The notes beneath the pieces are model-generated. The model ran no database searches. It had not been told where the DNA came from and saw only the letters and a list, made by a program, of their open reading frames with translations. Positions 1-8,807 of a stretch of 64,000 nucleotides of DNA are shown piece by piece. Where the stretch lies: contig CAYXHM010000003.1 of NCBI GenBank assembly GCA_964464965.1, positions 186,001 through 250,000 on the forward strand, given 5' to 3'. The stretch comes from UBA5543 sp964464965 (GTDB taxonomy: Bacteria; Bacteroidota; Bacteroidia; Chitinophagales; Chitinophagaceae). Both the position numbers and the translations under genes were made by a program. How positions within the stretch are numbered: the stretch's first letter is position 1; each line of letters begins with the position of its first letter.

Positions 1-1651
1 CGATGCTTGTACGGTTCTGCATCAATGTATTTATCGCGTCCTGTACCAGGCGCTCACTTTCCGTATCCAGGGATGAAGTGGCCTCATCCAGTATCAGTAT
101 AGGCGGGTTCTTTAACACTGCACGCGCTATGGTTATACGCTGGCGCTCACCACCACTTAAACGCGTACCCCTGTCACCTGCAACGGTCTGGTATCCGTCC
201 GGTTTATTCACTATAAAGTTATGTGCATTGGCCACTTTTGCTGCTTCTTCCACTTGCTGCTGTGTGGCATTGCCCGTGCCCAGCGCTATGTTGTTAAAAA
301 TGGTATCGTTAAACAATATCGGCTCCTGGTTTACTATGCCCATCAGCTTGCGGAGGTCGGCCAGGCGATAGTCTTTTATGTTTACGCCATCTATCAATAC
401 CTCGCCGGCTGTTACATCATGAAAGCGTGGCACCATGTCGGCCAGGGTAGATTTACCTGCACCTGACGAACCAACAAGAGCTACCATCTTTCCTTTCTTT
501 ATTTTCAGGTTAATGCCGTCCAGTATTTTTTTGCTGCCGTAGGAAAAATGCACGTTGCGCAGTTCTATACTGTCATTAAAGCCCGATAGGTTTTTGGGCG
601 ATGCAATTTCTTTAATGCTGTTTTCTGTTTTCAGGAATTGCTCTATACGTGCTACAGCAGCAGACCCCTTCTGCACATTATAAAAAGCGGTTGACAGGTT
701 TTTTATCGGGTTGATGATCTGGTAAAACAGACCGATGTACACGATAAAGAAAGGGCCCGTAAGCGCAGTCTCACCGGCGAATATCAACTTGCCACCGTAC
801 CACAATATGATACAGACTACTATAATGCCCAACGTTTCAGACATGGGCGAGCTCAGGTCGCGCCGCATGGCTATCTTATTCTTCAGGCGGAATATCAGGT
901 TGTTTATTTGTGTGAAGCGCAGTTGCTGGTGTTTCTCTGCATTGAACGCTTTTACCACCCTCATACCTACCAGTGTTTCATCTATCACGCTCAGCACATT
1001 TCCCAGTTGTTCCTGGGCCTCGCCCGACGGCTTTTTCAGCGACTTGCCTATACGGCCTATGATAAGCCCCGATATAGGTAAAAGTATCAGCAGGAATAAA
1101 GTAAGCTGCGGGCTGATGATGAGCATGGACGTAAGCGTAATGACGATAGTGAGTGGCTCGCGTATAAATGTTTCCAGCACATTCATAATAGACACCTCTA
1201 CTTCATTGATGTCATTGGTCATTTTAGATATCAGGTCGCCTTTCTTTTCTTCATTGAAAAAACCAATAGGTAACGACAGTGCTTTCATAAACATCTCGTC
1301 CCTCAGTTTGCGTATCACTGCATTGCGTATAGGGTTAAGGATGTTGAGCGAAGTATATACAAACAGGTTTTTAAGAATGGTAAAGAAGACAACAATGATA
1401 ACAGAATAAGTAAGCGCTGTCAGCTTGTCGTACTCAAGTATGGTCTGGTTTACCGTGTTAATGATTTCGCTTACAATACCTTTGTTTTTAGATGGCTCGC
1501 TCACCCCTTCAAACAACACCTGCAGCACCGGGGCCAGCATAGTGAATGAGAATAGTGAGAACAGCACAGCCAGCAGGCTGGTAATAAAATACAGTACTAT
1601 CCTGTTTTTAAAACCTGCCAGGTGTTTCAGTAACGGAGCAATCTTCTTCAT
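1..1651 (-). CDS. ABC exporter, MsbA-like permease/ATPase fusion (3' end cut by window)
   Basis: This is a half-size ABC exporter with an N-terminal membrane domain (roughly residues 1-320) fused to an ATPase domain; such proteins form homodimers in the inner membrane and flip lipids or drugs. About 550 codons are visible. Walker A (GSSGAGKS) lies near residue 395, the signature LSGGERQR near 496 and Walker B (ILILDEATSSLD) near 520. The H-loop and the last 40-60 residues lie beyond base 1. ATG is at 1649-1651, four bases after the cysS stop, so it is probably cotranscribed with cysS. The family includes lipid A flippase MsbA and multidrug exporters; sequence alone does not decide the substrate. 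Confidence 0.93.
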   Translation of the reverse strand, partial: MKKIAPLLKHLAGFKNRIVLYFITSLLAVLFSLFSFTMLAPVLQVLFEGVSEPSKNKGIVSEIINTVNQTILEYDKLTALTYSVIIVVFFTILKNLFVYTSLNILNPIRNAVIRKLRDEMFMKALSLPIGFFNEEKKGDLISKMTNDINEVEVSIMNVLETFIREPLTIVITLTSMLIISPQLTLFLLILLPISGLIIGRIGKSLKKPSGEAQEQLGNVLSVIDETLVGMRVVKAFNAEKHQQLRFTQINNLIFRLKNKIAMRRDLSSPMSETLGIIVVCIILWYGGKLIFAGETALTGPFFIVYIGLFYQIINPIKNLSTAFYNVQKGSAAVARIEQFLKTENSIKEIASPKNLSGFNDSIELRNVHFSYGSKKILDGINLKIKKGKMVALVGSSGAGKSTLADMVPRFHDVTAGEVLIDGVNIKDYRLADLRKLMGIVNQEPILFNDTIFNNIALGTGNATQQQVEEAAKVANAHNFIVNKPDGYQTVAGDRGTRLSGGERQRITIARAVLKNPPILILDEATSSLDTESERLVQDAINTLMQNRTSI

Positions 1652-1655
1652 ATCA

Positions 1656-3146
1656 TTATTCTATCGTCCAGGATACAGAGCCATCCTTTTCGTCTTTTAA
1701 TAAAACGCCGGCTTCTGCCAGTTTATTTCTTATCAGGTCAGATGTGGCGTAGTCTTTTCTCGTTTTGGCATCTTTGCGTATATCCACCAGCAGGCTTAGT
1801 ACCTTATCTATTTTACCATCCTGCTGCACCTGCATAGGCTGCATGCCCAGCACATCCACCAGGTAGGTTTTATATGTTTCCAGCATCAGCTTGTGCGTAT
1901 CTGCAGACAAGGCGTCTTTAGCAATCTGCCCGCCTTTTATACCATTGATGATAGGTGCCATTTCAAACAGGCTGGCTATCACTTTTGCCGTGTTAAAGTC
2001 ATCATTCATAAACTCCCCGCACTCATTACAAAAAGCCGTCACTTTTTCATTCAGTACTTTGTCGCTGCCTGTACCAGTAGGTGCAGGCATTTTCTGCAAC
2101 AGTTCATAGGCCTCCCACAGGCGGCGGAATGCTTTTTCAGACGCCTGCAATGCCTCGTTAGAAAAATCGAGTGTACTGCGGTAGTGCGTTTGTAAAATAT
2201 AAAAACGGATGACCATGGGGTGGTAAGCCTGCTCAAGCAACGGGTGGTCACCACTCATCAACTCTGTTATTTTTATAACGTTGTTGTAGCTCTTGCCCAT
2301 CTTCTTCCCGTTGATGGTGATCATGTTGTTGTGCATCCAGTACCGTACCGGTGCGCAGCCATGTGCTATGGTCGATTGTGCTATCTCGCTTTCGTGGTGC
2401 GGAAATTGAAGGTCCATACCGCCGCCGTGTATATCAAAAACCTGGCCCAGGTATTTGCTGCTCATAGCAGAGCATTCAATATGCCACCCCGGGAAGCCCT
2501 CACCCCACGGGCTGTTCCAGCGTTGTATATGTTCCGGTGGTGCCTTTTTCCATAGTGCGAAATCCACCTTGTTCCTTTTCTCTTCCTGCCCGTCCAGCTC
2601 GCGCGTAGTTTCCAGCAGTTCATCTATTTTACGGCCCGATAGTTTGCCGTAAGGATATTTTTCAGCGTACTTTTTTACATCAAAATATACCGAGCCATTT
2701 ACTTCGTAAGCATACCCCTCGCTGATGATCTTTTCAATCATGCTTATCTGCTCTATCACATGCCCGGTTGCAGTAGGCTCAATTGTAGGTTCTATATTGT
2801 TGAACAGGCGCATGCCCCAGTGAAACAGGTTGGTGTATTTCTGCACCAGCTCCATTGGTTCCAGCCTTTCCAGTTGTGCTTTTTCAGCTACTTTGTCTGT
2901 AGCATCGCGGCCTTCTTCTTCAAAATGTCCCGCGTCTGTTATGTTACGTACATAGCGTACTTTATATCCCAGCTGTACCAGGTAGCGATATACCACGTCA
3001 AAAGTTACATAAGGACGTGCATGGCCCAGGTGGCTTTCGCCCGATACTGTAGGACCACATACATACAATCCGGCATGGCCGGGTACAGAGGGTTCAAACT
3101 TTTCCTTTTCTCTTGTGTACGAATTGTATAAATGTAATGTTGACAT
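1656..3146 (-). CDS. cysS: Cysteinyl-tRNA synthetase
   Basis: This class I aminoacyl-tRNA synthetase charges tRNA-Cys in the cytoplasm. At 496 aa it has normal length. It shows Cys30 in VCGPTV and a later HIECSAM cysteine (both expected zinc ligands), the HIGH-type motif HLGH at 39-42, the GGGMDLQFPHHESE zinc/active-site segment, and the KMSKS-type loop KMGKS at 282-286. The gene follows the EEP-family gene with a 27-base gap and precedes the ABC exporter by four bases, placing it in the middle of a long minus-strand operon. Nothing is unusual in the protein itself. Confidence 0.98.
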   Translation of the reverse strand: MSTLHLYNSYTREKEKFEPSVPGHAGLYVCGPTVSGESHLGHARPYVTFDVVYRYLVQLGYKVRYVRNITDAGHFEEEGRDATDKVAEKAQLERLEPMELVQKYTNLFHWGMRLFNNIEPTIEPTATGHVIEQISMIEKIISEGYAYEVNGSVYFDVKKYAEKYPYGKLSGRKIDELLETTRELDGQEEKRNKVDFALWKKAPPEHIQRWNSPWGEGFPGWHIECSAMSSKYLGQVFDIHGGGMDLQFPHHESEIAQSTIAHGCAPVRYWMHNNMITINGKKMGKSYNNVIKITELMSGDHPLLEQAYHPMVIRFYILQTHYRSTLDFSNEALQASEKAFRRLWEAYELLQKMPAPTGTGSDKVLNEKVTAFCNECGEFMNDDFNTAKVIASLFEMAPIINGIKGGQIAKDALSADTHKLMLETYKTYLVDVLGMQPMQVQQDGKIDKVLSLLVDIRKDAKTRKDYATSDLIRNKLAEAGVLLKDEKDGSVSWTIE

Positions 3147-3173
3147 AAAGCAAAATAAACGTAAAAAAATGTC

Positions 3174-4322
3174 TTAGCGTTGGGCGCGGGTTAATATTTC
3201 AAAATTGGCGATTACCGGGTTGTGGTCTGATAATGTGGTGTAATAAGAATCATACCCTACGCATTTTAGCATTGCCGGGTCGTAAAAAATATAGTCGATA
3301 CGCAACGTGGGCGACAGGCGGTTGTAAGTACGCCCCAATCCGGTACCCCTGCTCCTGAAGGCGTCATTCAGTTCGTCAGAAAACTGCATGTAGGTATAAG
3401 AGCCCGGCAGGTCGTTAAAATCTCCGCAAACCACTACAGGGTGGGGGCTTTGCGCTATGATGCTTTTTGCAAGGGCTACCTCCCGTGCGTGCCGCAGGAA
3501 GGTATAATTAAATTTCCACAGGTAAGATTTGGAGCGGCGCAGGTTTGCATCTACCCCGGTTTTAGCCTTGCTTATCTCTTCTATATAATCTTTATCGTTA
3601 TCGCTGAGGCCGAAGGTGCTGAGGTGTACAAAGAACATGCGGATGGTATCACCCTTGCGCGGTGCGACATCGGCCTGCAGCATGTATATGTAATCAGACA
3701 GTTTATTGGCCTTATAGTTACTGATAGGGTACCGCGAGAATATTGCAGTACCCAGGAATATTTTCTGCCCCAGTGTGTTATCCGCCTGGAAACGAAAATC
3801 GGTATAACCACTATTGCCCATTATCTTTTTAGAGGTTGGGGTCATTATTTTGAGCTTGGGCACGGCAAACTCGGGCAGGCACACTACATCAGCATTTATT
3901 TCAGCTAAGTGTTCTATGATTTTCTTTTCAAAAGCCGGGGCATTGTTGTTTTCAAATACTCCCATGCCATGTGCATTCCACTGCAATACTTTCAGCCTGT
4001 TGGCGGCTGGGGTCATATCGTTTACCCTGAAGTAATTCATGCCCCATATCATGGATATAAGCGGATAACAGATAAGCAAGGCCGTAACTGATATAAGCGA
4101 GCGCAACTTACGACTGGAGAATATCAGCCAGGCGAGTGCAAAAAACACATTGATAATAATAGCGAATGGTGTGCTGAGGCTCAGCATAGGCAGGTACCTG
4201 ATAATGGACGGGTGGGTGTAGCCCGTGGCAAAACAGAGCAGCAACCATAATACCGCTGCAAGGTTCAGCAACAGTACTATACGGCCCAGGAAACGCCTGA
4301 TGAATTGTAGTGCTTTCTTCAA
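3174..4322 (-). CDS. Membrane-anchored endonuclease/exonuclease/phosphatase (EEP) family protein
   Basis: The protein has 382 aa with three predicted N-terminal membrane segments (about residues 10-100) followed by an EEP catalytic domain, a metal-dependent phosphodiesterase fold. Visible motifs are LKVLQWNAHGMG (start of domain), LPEFAVP (metal-binding Glu), VVVCGDFNDLPGS (catalytic GDFN) and the C-terminal SDHNPVIA. The fold acts on nucleic acids, phospholipids or inositol phosphates; the substrate here is unknown, and the membrane anchor makes an envelope phospholipid or nucleotide substrate plausible. It lies 15 bases downstream of the catalytically dead rhomboid gene in the same operon. 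Confidence 0.88.
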   Translation of the reverse strand: MKKALQFIRRFLGRIVLLLNLAAVLWLLLCFATGYTHPSIIRYLPMLSLSTPFAIIINVFFALAWLIFSSRKLRSLISVTALLICYPLISMIWGMNYFRVNDMTPAANRLKVLQWNAHGMGVFENNNAPAFEKKIIEHLAEINADVVCLPEFAVPKLKIMTPTSKKIMGNSGYTDFRFQADNTLGQKIFLGTAIFSRYPISNYKANKLSDYIYMLQADVAPRKGDTIRMFFVHLSTFGLSDNDKDYIEEISKAKTGVDANLRRSKSYLWKFNYTFLRHAREVALAKSIIAQSPHPVVVCGDFNDLPGSYTYMQFSDELNDAFRSRGTGLGRTYNRLSPTLRIDYIFYDPAMLKCVGYDSYYTTLSDHNPVIANFEILTRAQR

Positions 4323-4337
4323 TAGTCAGTGTGTGTG

Positions 4338-5237
4338 TTAGTCTTTATTACCTGCTGCCTTCAGTAATATGTCTTTATCTTCTTTGCTCAAAGAGTCGTA
4401 GCCGTTCTGGTTGATCTTATCCAGTATTTCGTCTATTCTGTTTTGTGTTATGCCTTGTTTAGGTTTAGGATTATACATGCTGATGGTTTTGTTGCGGCGC
4501 GTACCCGGGCGGTTCACATATTTCCGGTCGTCTATTTCAAACCGGTTATTAATGCTGTCTTTTATATTGTACACCCAGTCACCCGGCTTATAGCCATTGC
4601 GCAGCAGCATTATATAGCCCCATCCCATCAGCGCGCCGCCTGCCAGCATAAACAAAGGCGCACCTTCGTGCTGCACATTCGCATTCATCAGTTGCAATGC
4701 GAAGAATATGACGGCTATTAAAACCAGTGGTATGCGCATATGTTCCGTCAGGTAAAACTTATAGCCGGGCGATAATGTCAGCGCGGCTACGGCCAGTCCT
4801 ACTATGCCGCCTTGTGCGCCCATCATAAATGTCCTGCCGGTAAAATAGGCGCCGGGTATCAGTTGCCCCAGCTGGTAAAATATACCGGCTGCTATCATAC
4901 AATATACAAACATGGGTATCAGCTGCCTGTGGCCTATCAGCATTTGCACCAGCGAGCCGAATGCGTATAGCCATACCATATTGCTGAACAATACCCAGAA
5001 GCCGGGGTGCACCCAGCTATAGGTAAGTATGGTCCATGCTTTTTGCAACAGCCCGCTTACCGGGGGCATGGCTATATTCGCTGTAACGTATATATCATAT
5101 AGCTTGGGGTCTGCCGCTATCAGCAGCAGGAAAACCCATATAAGTTTATAAGCCACAAAAACGCTACCGCAGGCTATTATCAGCTTCAGTACTGAGTTTT
5201 CGCTGTATGCGGGTATGCCTTTGTTTGTCCGTATCAT
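4338..5237 (-). CDS. Rhomboid-family membrane protein lacking catalytic residues (pseudo-rhomboid)
   Basis: The protein has about 299 aa with six predicted membrane segments in rhomboid order, including a SNMVWLYAFG stretch typical of the family. At the place of the catalytic GxSG it reads GAQG (Gln near residue 142 instead of Ser), and the last membrane segment reads FMLAGG where the active neighbour has FAHLGG, so the catalytic His is also missing. A soluble tail of about 75 residues follows, ending in a helical element (NRIDEILDKINQNG then LSKEDKDIL) that resembles the C-terminal extension common in Bacteroidota rhomboids. I chose ATG 5235-5237; an earlier ATG at 5291 would overlap the upstream gene by 34 bases. 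It may act as a non-proteolytic partner, as iRhoms and derlins do (inference). Confidence 0.82.
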   Translation of the reverse strand: MIRTNKGIPAYSENSVLKLIIACGSVFVAYKLIWVFLLLIAADPKLYDIYVTANIAMPPVSGLLQKAWTILTYSWVHPGFWVLFSNMVWLYAFGSLVQMLIGHRQLIPMFVYCMIAAGIFYQLGQLIPGAYFTGRTFMMGAQGGIVGLAVAALTLSPGYKFYLTEHMRIPLVLIAVIFFALQLMNANVQHEGAPLFMLAGGALMGWGYIMLLRNGYKPGDWVYNIKDSINNRFEIDDRKYVNRPGTRRNKTISMYNPKPKQGITQNRIDEILDKINQNGYDSLSKEDKDILLKAAGNKD

Positions 5238-5257
5238 TATATGAAATTTATGGCAAA

Positions 5258-6145
5258 TTAATAAAAATGGCTGCGGTTGCGCTTGTTCCATATGCGCAAT
5301 AGTATAAATGCTACCACCATACCGCCCAGGTGGGCAAAATGCGCTACGTTATCCCCGGCCGAGTTCCGTATGCCCGAGTACAATTCAAACAGGGCATATG
5401 CACCTACTACATACTTGGCTTTTATAGGCACCAGGAAGTAGATGTACAGCAACGTATTAGGAAACAGGTAGCCGAAAGCAAACAAGATACCGAACACCGC
5501 GCCCGAGGCACCAACTGTAGCCTCGTCAAACACGCCCGGTAAATATTGCCCTGTTGGCTGATATACATAACCGTTCAGGTAATGGTTAATGTCTGTAATG
5601 GATTCCTGCGCCATGTCTGCGCCCGGTGTAGTCAACCAGTAATTGTAGGTATTGATAAGCGCCCTGCCCAGCGGGCTGCCCATACGGGTAACATGCTGGT
5701 CTATAAAGGCCCTCAGGCTACCTATATCAGGATTGGCCTGGTAGGCCTCAAAAGCTTTTTCAATGCCGTGAAACTGCCATGCCACCACGCCCATGTGTAA
5801 TATGGCGGCGCCAAAGCCACATACCAGGTAAAATATAAGAAACCGTTTAGGCCCCCATACATTCTCCAGTATGCTGCCAAACATCCACAGGGCAAACATG
5901 TTAGAGAAAATATGCATCAGCGTAGCATTCAGGTCATTATAGCTGCCATGCATAAACATATGGGTGAAAAACTGCCAGGGCTTGAAATATTGCGACTTCC
6001 AGTAATGCAGGCCCAGGTAGTCAGACAGGTCTATACCCATTTTACCCAACACAAACTGGGCAAATACCATAATGCCATTGATGATAATCAGGTTCTTAAC
6101 AATCGTAGGTAAAATCTGAAATCTTCCGGGCCTGAATTCTGTCAT
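5258..6145 (-). CDS. Rhomboid family intramembrane serine protease
   Basis: This polytopic inner-membrane protease of 295 aa cleaves transmembrane helices. The catalytic motif GASG is at 212-215 (Ser214) and the partner His is in AHLGG (His272). The TM2 region has the conserved LMHIFSNMFALWMFG with the oxyanion-region His/Asn. Between TM3 and TM4 is a long hydrophilic insertion (about 125-205) not found in compact GlpG-type rhomboids. It is the first gene of a minus-strand operon (rhomboid, pseudo-rhomboid, EEP, cysS, ABC exporter), with a TAnnTTTG promoter box about 60 bases upstream. Substrates are unknown. Confidence 0.93.
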   Translation of the reverse strand: MTEFRPGRFQILPTIVKNLIIINGIMVFAQFVLGKMGIDLSDYLGLHYWKSQYFKPWQFFTHMFMHGSYNDLNATLMHIFSNMFALWMFGSILENVWGPKRFLIFYLVCGFGAAILHMGVVAWQFHGIEKAFEAYQANPDIGSLRAFIDQHVTRMGSPLGRALINTYNYWLTTPGADMAQESITDINHYLNGYVYQPTGQYLPGVFDEATVGASGAVFGILFAFGYLFPNTLLYIYFLVPIKAKYVVGAYALFELYSGIRNSAGDNVAHFAHLGGMVVAFILLRIWNKRNRSHFY

Positions 6146-6204
6146 GTTTCAATATTACTTCAAAAAGAGATGCTGCCAATGGTTACACATCAATAAGGCA
6201 ACCG

Positions 6205-6239
6205 CAAATTTACGGTTTAATGCAGCACGGGCGTTCAAA
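6205..6239 (-). promoter_or_regulatory. Promoter of the rhomboid operon (TAAATTTG box)
   Basis: Reading the minus strand, TAAATTTG (6205-6212) fits the Bacteroidota -7 consensus TAnnTTTG, and TTTG at 6236-6239 fits the -33 element with a 23-base spacer. The first start codon is 60 bases downstream. The call rests on consensus only. Confidence 0.55.
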
Positions 6240-6373
6240 TTGTAAATGTTAATATTATGAGTGGTCACGTTATTTTCATGTTATTTCGAAATATATGTGT
6301 CTTTCCCCAAGGTTAGTACTACAGCTATCGTCTATACAGTTAGAAAGTCATTGTTTAAACTAAAACTCCTTTT

Positions 6374-6847
6374 ATGAATGCCAGGTTTTTAACTGTTTTC
6401 AGCTTAATTGTACTATTAATTGCAAGTTGCTCTAAGCTACCCGGTAAGAAGAGCAGGCCCTCAGACCTCGAACGGCTGGATAACATACAAGTGTGTTTCC
6501 CACCTCCCGATTCAAATTGCAACCAGGCAGTTTGCGATTACTCATTCAAAGAAATACGGCTCGAAATAGTGGATGCAAATAGTAATCCTGTAATATTAGA
6601 TACATGTTATTTAGAGGATACATTGGGTAATAAACTGCCGTTTTCACTGTATGGCTATAATTCTGCTACTTCATCTTATGTAGTTTTTAACGACTCCTGG
6701 TTGTGGGGAAACCGCAATAAATCTATAAGAGTACGTTTTGTAGGCATAAGAAATGGCGTGAAAATGGTGGATGAGGTTTACGATATCGCTTCAGATTGTT
6801 GCCACGTTTATAAAGTTTCGGGCAAAGACAAGGTGATACTTCAATAA
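6374..6847 (+). CDS. Small cysteine-rich lipoprotein, function unknown
   Basis: The protein has 157 aa with a hydrophobic N-terminus and a lipobox (IASC, Cys19), so it should be lipidated and anchored in the periplasm or on the outer membrane. The mature part has several cysteines (VCFPPPDSNCNQAVC, DTCYLED, ASDCC) that could form disulfides, and beta-rich sequence suggesting a small sandwich fold. I do not recognise a family. It lies upstream of an ECF sigma factor on the same strand but is separated from it by a GC-rich hairpin at 6871-6906, so it may be an independent transcription unit. Confidence 0.72.
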   Translation: MNARFLTVFSLIVLLIASCSKLPGKKSRPSDLERLDNIQVCFPPPDSNCNQAVCDYSFKEIRLEIVDANSNPVILDTCYLEDTLGNKLPFSLYGYNSATSSYVVFNDSWLWGNRNKSIRVRFVGIRNGVKMVDEVYDIASDCCHVYKVSGKDKVILQ

Positions 6848-6870
6848 ATTGCGCGACAAAAAATGCGAAC

Positions 6871-6912
6871 GCCGGCAGTATCGTGAATAAAAAAGTTACT
6901 GCCGGCATTTAT
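6871..6912 (+). terminator. GC-rich hairpin after the lipoprotein gene
   Basis: A perfect 10-bp inverted repeat, GCCGGCAGTA (6871-6880) and TACTGCCGGC (6897-6906), encloses a 16-base A-rich loop and is followed by only a weak T stretch (ATTTAT). It is probably a terminator for the lipoprotein gene. Because it ends about 35 bases before the sigma factor start, an attenuator or binding site is also possible. Confidence 0.5.
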
Positions 6913-6942
6913 AAAATCCAGGCTATGGCACACAATATATAA

Positions 6943-7509
6943 GTGGAGCAAGGGTACACTGATAAAGAAATAATTGAAGGCTGCAAGGCAGGAAACAGGA
7001 AGATGCAGGAGTATTTATACAGGAAATACTACAGCCTCTTCCTTAAAATCTGTATGCGCTATGCTGATACTTTGCCTGATGCCGAACAATGCCTGAATGA
7101 CGGATTCTATAAAATATTCACCAAAACCGCACTGTATGGAAATAAAGGCTCTTTTGAAGGGTGGATGAAGCAGGTAGTGGTAAATACCTGCCTGGATAAA
7201 CTGAAAGTGAGTAAGTCGGCAAGGGCATTGAATTTTGTAGAGATAAATGACCACCTGCCGGTACAGGTACAAGCTCATATTACCAACGAAGCTATGCAGA
7301 ACCTGAATTTTAAAGAGATTATGCAATCATTGCACCGCTTGCCCGAAACATACAGGATGGTATTTAATCTGAATGTTTTTGAGGGATACAGCCATAAGGA
7401 AATTGCGAAGTTATTGTCCATAAAAGAAGGAACATCTTGCTGGTACCTGAACCAGGCAAGAGAGATGTTGAAGAAGGAATTGTCAAAATATCAACTTAAA
7501 AAGAAGTGA
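6943..7509 (+). CDS. ECF-type RNA polymerase sigma factor (sigma-70 family)
   Basis: The protein has 188 aa with the two-domain ECF layout: sigma region 2 at about 10-85 (DKEIIEGCKAGNRKMQEYLYRKYYSLFLKICMRY is broken only for quoting) and region 4 at about 125-180 with the helix-turn-helix GYSHKEIAKLLSIKEGTSCWYLNQAR. The start is GTG at 6943; an in-frame TAA sits immediately before it, so no upstream start is possible, and the next ATG (residue 20) would cut off part of region 2. One base after its stop begins a membrane protein with a probable regulatory role. It belongs to the Bacteroidota ECF groups that control envelope genes; its regulon is unknown. Confidence 0.93.
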   Translation: MEQGYTDKEIIEGCKAGNRKMQEYLYRKYYSLFLKICMRYADTLPDAEQCLNDGFYKIFTKTALYGNKGSFEGWMKQVVVNTCLDKLKVSKSARALNFVEINDHLPVQVQAHITNEAMQNLNFKEIMQSLHRLPETYRMVFNLNVFEGYSHKEIAKLLSIKEGTSCWYLNQAREMLKKELSKYQLKKK

Positions 7510-7510
7510 T

Positions 7511-8623
7511 ATGAGCAACAACGAGTTTGATCAGAAAATAGCAGATATAGTTGCCGGAGAAGACATCCCTTTTAACGAGGATAACTGGGCAGCTATGCAA
7601 CACATGCTTGAGAAAAAAGACTCGCGCAAGCTGTTGCTGCTGCCATTCCTGTTTAACCCTTATTCAGCTTCTGCCGCTGTATTGCTTATTATGATAACAT
7701 CTGTTTACTTCCTGGTGCGCCAACCTGCTGAATCAGTGACCGGCAACATTGTTAGCACTCATCAACCTGCTGTTGAGCATCTACCTGTGCCTGAATTACC
7801 TGATACGATCCTCCATAATGCAGTGCCTGTGGCGAAGGCTGCATATGTGGCGGATAAGCAAAAAGCGAGGAAACCGGTAGCTGAAGTTGAACAACCAATA
7901 ATGGTGGCGCATACAACCACAGAAGATAGCAGTATGCCTGTGGAGAAAGCTGTTGCAGAAACACAGGAGCCTAAGCCCCATAAAGTTGATAAGCCGTTAA
8001 GAGATTATTTCACCGTTCTAGATGAAGAGGATACCCGACACAATAAACTTGTTTTCGGCATAAATTCAGGGGTAGCATTATATGAATCAAATAATAGCTT
8101 TGCTGCGGGGCTGTTAGTTAGAAACCGGATTAACGAAAAGCTATCTGCCCAGGTAGGGCTTAGTTTTGTTCAAGGCCGGCAGAATATATCAACCCGGCAG
8201 GTAAATGTTGTAGAACATATGGCCTGGGTAAACACAGATACCGGTATGGTGCGGGGTGTAGCGACAACTGTTACAGAAAGCTATGAACAGTATAGCCGCA
8301 ACCTGCCTTATATCCAATTTAACCCGAGTATTTCCATGAAGATTTTCAGGAAACTTTATGGCGCGGTAGGCGCAGATGTTCAAAGACTCATTATTAATAA
8401 AACAATGCTGGACACTATGAACAAACACCTGGGTGAAGCAGGCAAGAAGGTTCCGCAAACTGATGCCGGCATAACCTTGAATATGAGCTACAGCATTACA
8501 AAAAATATTGGGTTCGGAGTATCATACAGGAGTAGCCTTGCAGGTGCTGCCACGGGTAAAGTACAATACGTGAAACGCAATTATTTTTTAGTCCAGTTAC
8601 AGTATCTTTTCAATGCTGAATAA
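7511..8623 (+). CDS. Sigma-coupled membrane protein: cytoplasmic N-terminus, one TM, barrel-like C-terminus
   Basis: The protein has 370 aa. Residues 1-45 are soluble and acidic (FDQKIADIVAGEDIPFNEDNW), residues about 52-68 form a single membrane segment, 70-165 are a low-complexity Pro/Val/Ala/Glu-rich linker, and 170-370 are alternating beta strands with aromatic ends that resemble a small outer-membrane barrel or periplasmic beta domain. One base separates it from the ECF sigma gene, so the N-terminus is in the place where an anti-sigma domain would be expected. I see no ZAS zinc motif. It may be an anti-sigma/sensor that spans the envelope, or the C-terminal part may simply be a periplasmic sensor. 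Function is inferred from context. Confidence 0.72.
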   Translation: MSNNEFDQKIADIVAGEDIPFNEDNWAAMQHMLEKKDSRKLLLLPFLFNPYSASAAVLLIMITSVYFLVRQPAESVTGNIVSTHQPAVEHLPVPELPDTILHNAVPVAKAAYVADKQKARKPVAEVEQPIMVAHTTTEDSSMPVEKAVAETQEPKPHKVDKPLRDYFTVLDEEDTRHNKLVFGINSGVALYESNNSFAAGLLVRNRINEKLSAQVGLSFVQGRQNISTRQVNVVEHMAWVNTDTGMVRGVATTVTESYEQYSRNLPYIQFNPSISMKIFRKLYGAVGADVQRLIINKTMLDTMNKHLGEAGKKVPQTDAGITLNMSYSITKNIGFGVSYRSSLAGAATGKVQYVKRNYFLVQLQYLFNAE

Positions 8624-8807
8624 TATCCCCTCCTGCTGTCCTGTATACCGGCCATAATATTTGCCAGGATCAACGATAATTAAAGCGCCCGCTTTAGAAT
8701 TGTATTAAACTCTTTTAATCCGTTTCATACACGCATATTCCCGTTTCATTCAGTAAACCGGGTATAACACCCATCTTTTTCTGCCGCTCAAATGTCTGAT
8801 AGGGACT

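Noticed and set aside
735..1409. 224-codon plus-strand frame opposite the ABC exporter
   Set aside because: It is antisense to the exporter membrane domain, Ser/Ile-rich, with no domain. The minus-strand protein is clear.
8681..8696. Inverted repeat TAAAGCG-CC-CGCTTTA after the sigma-coupled gene
   Set aside because: The 7-bp stem has a 2-base loop and no T run, so it is too weak to call a terminator.
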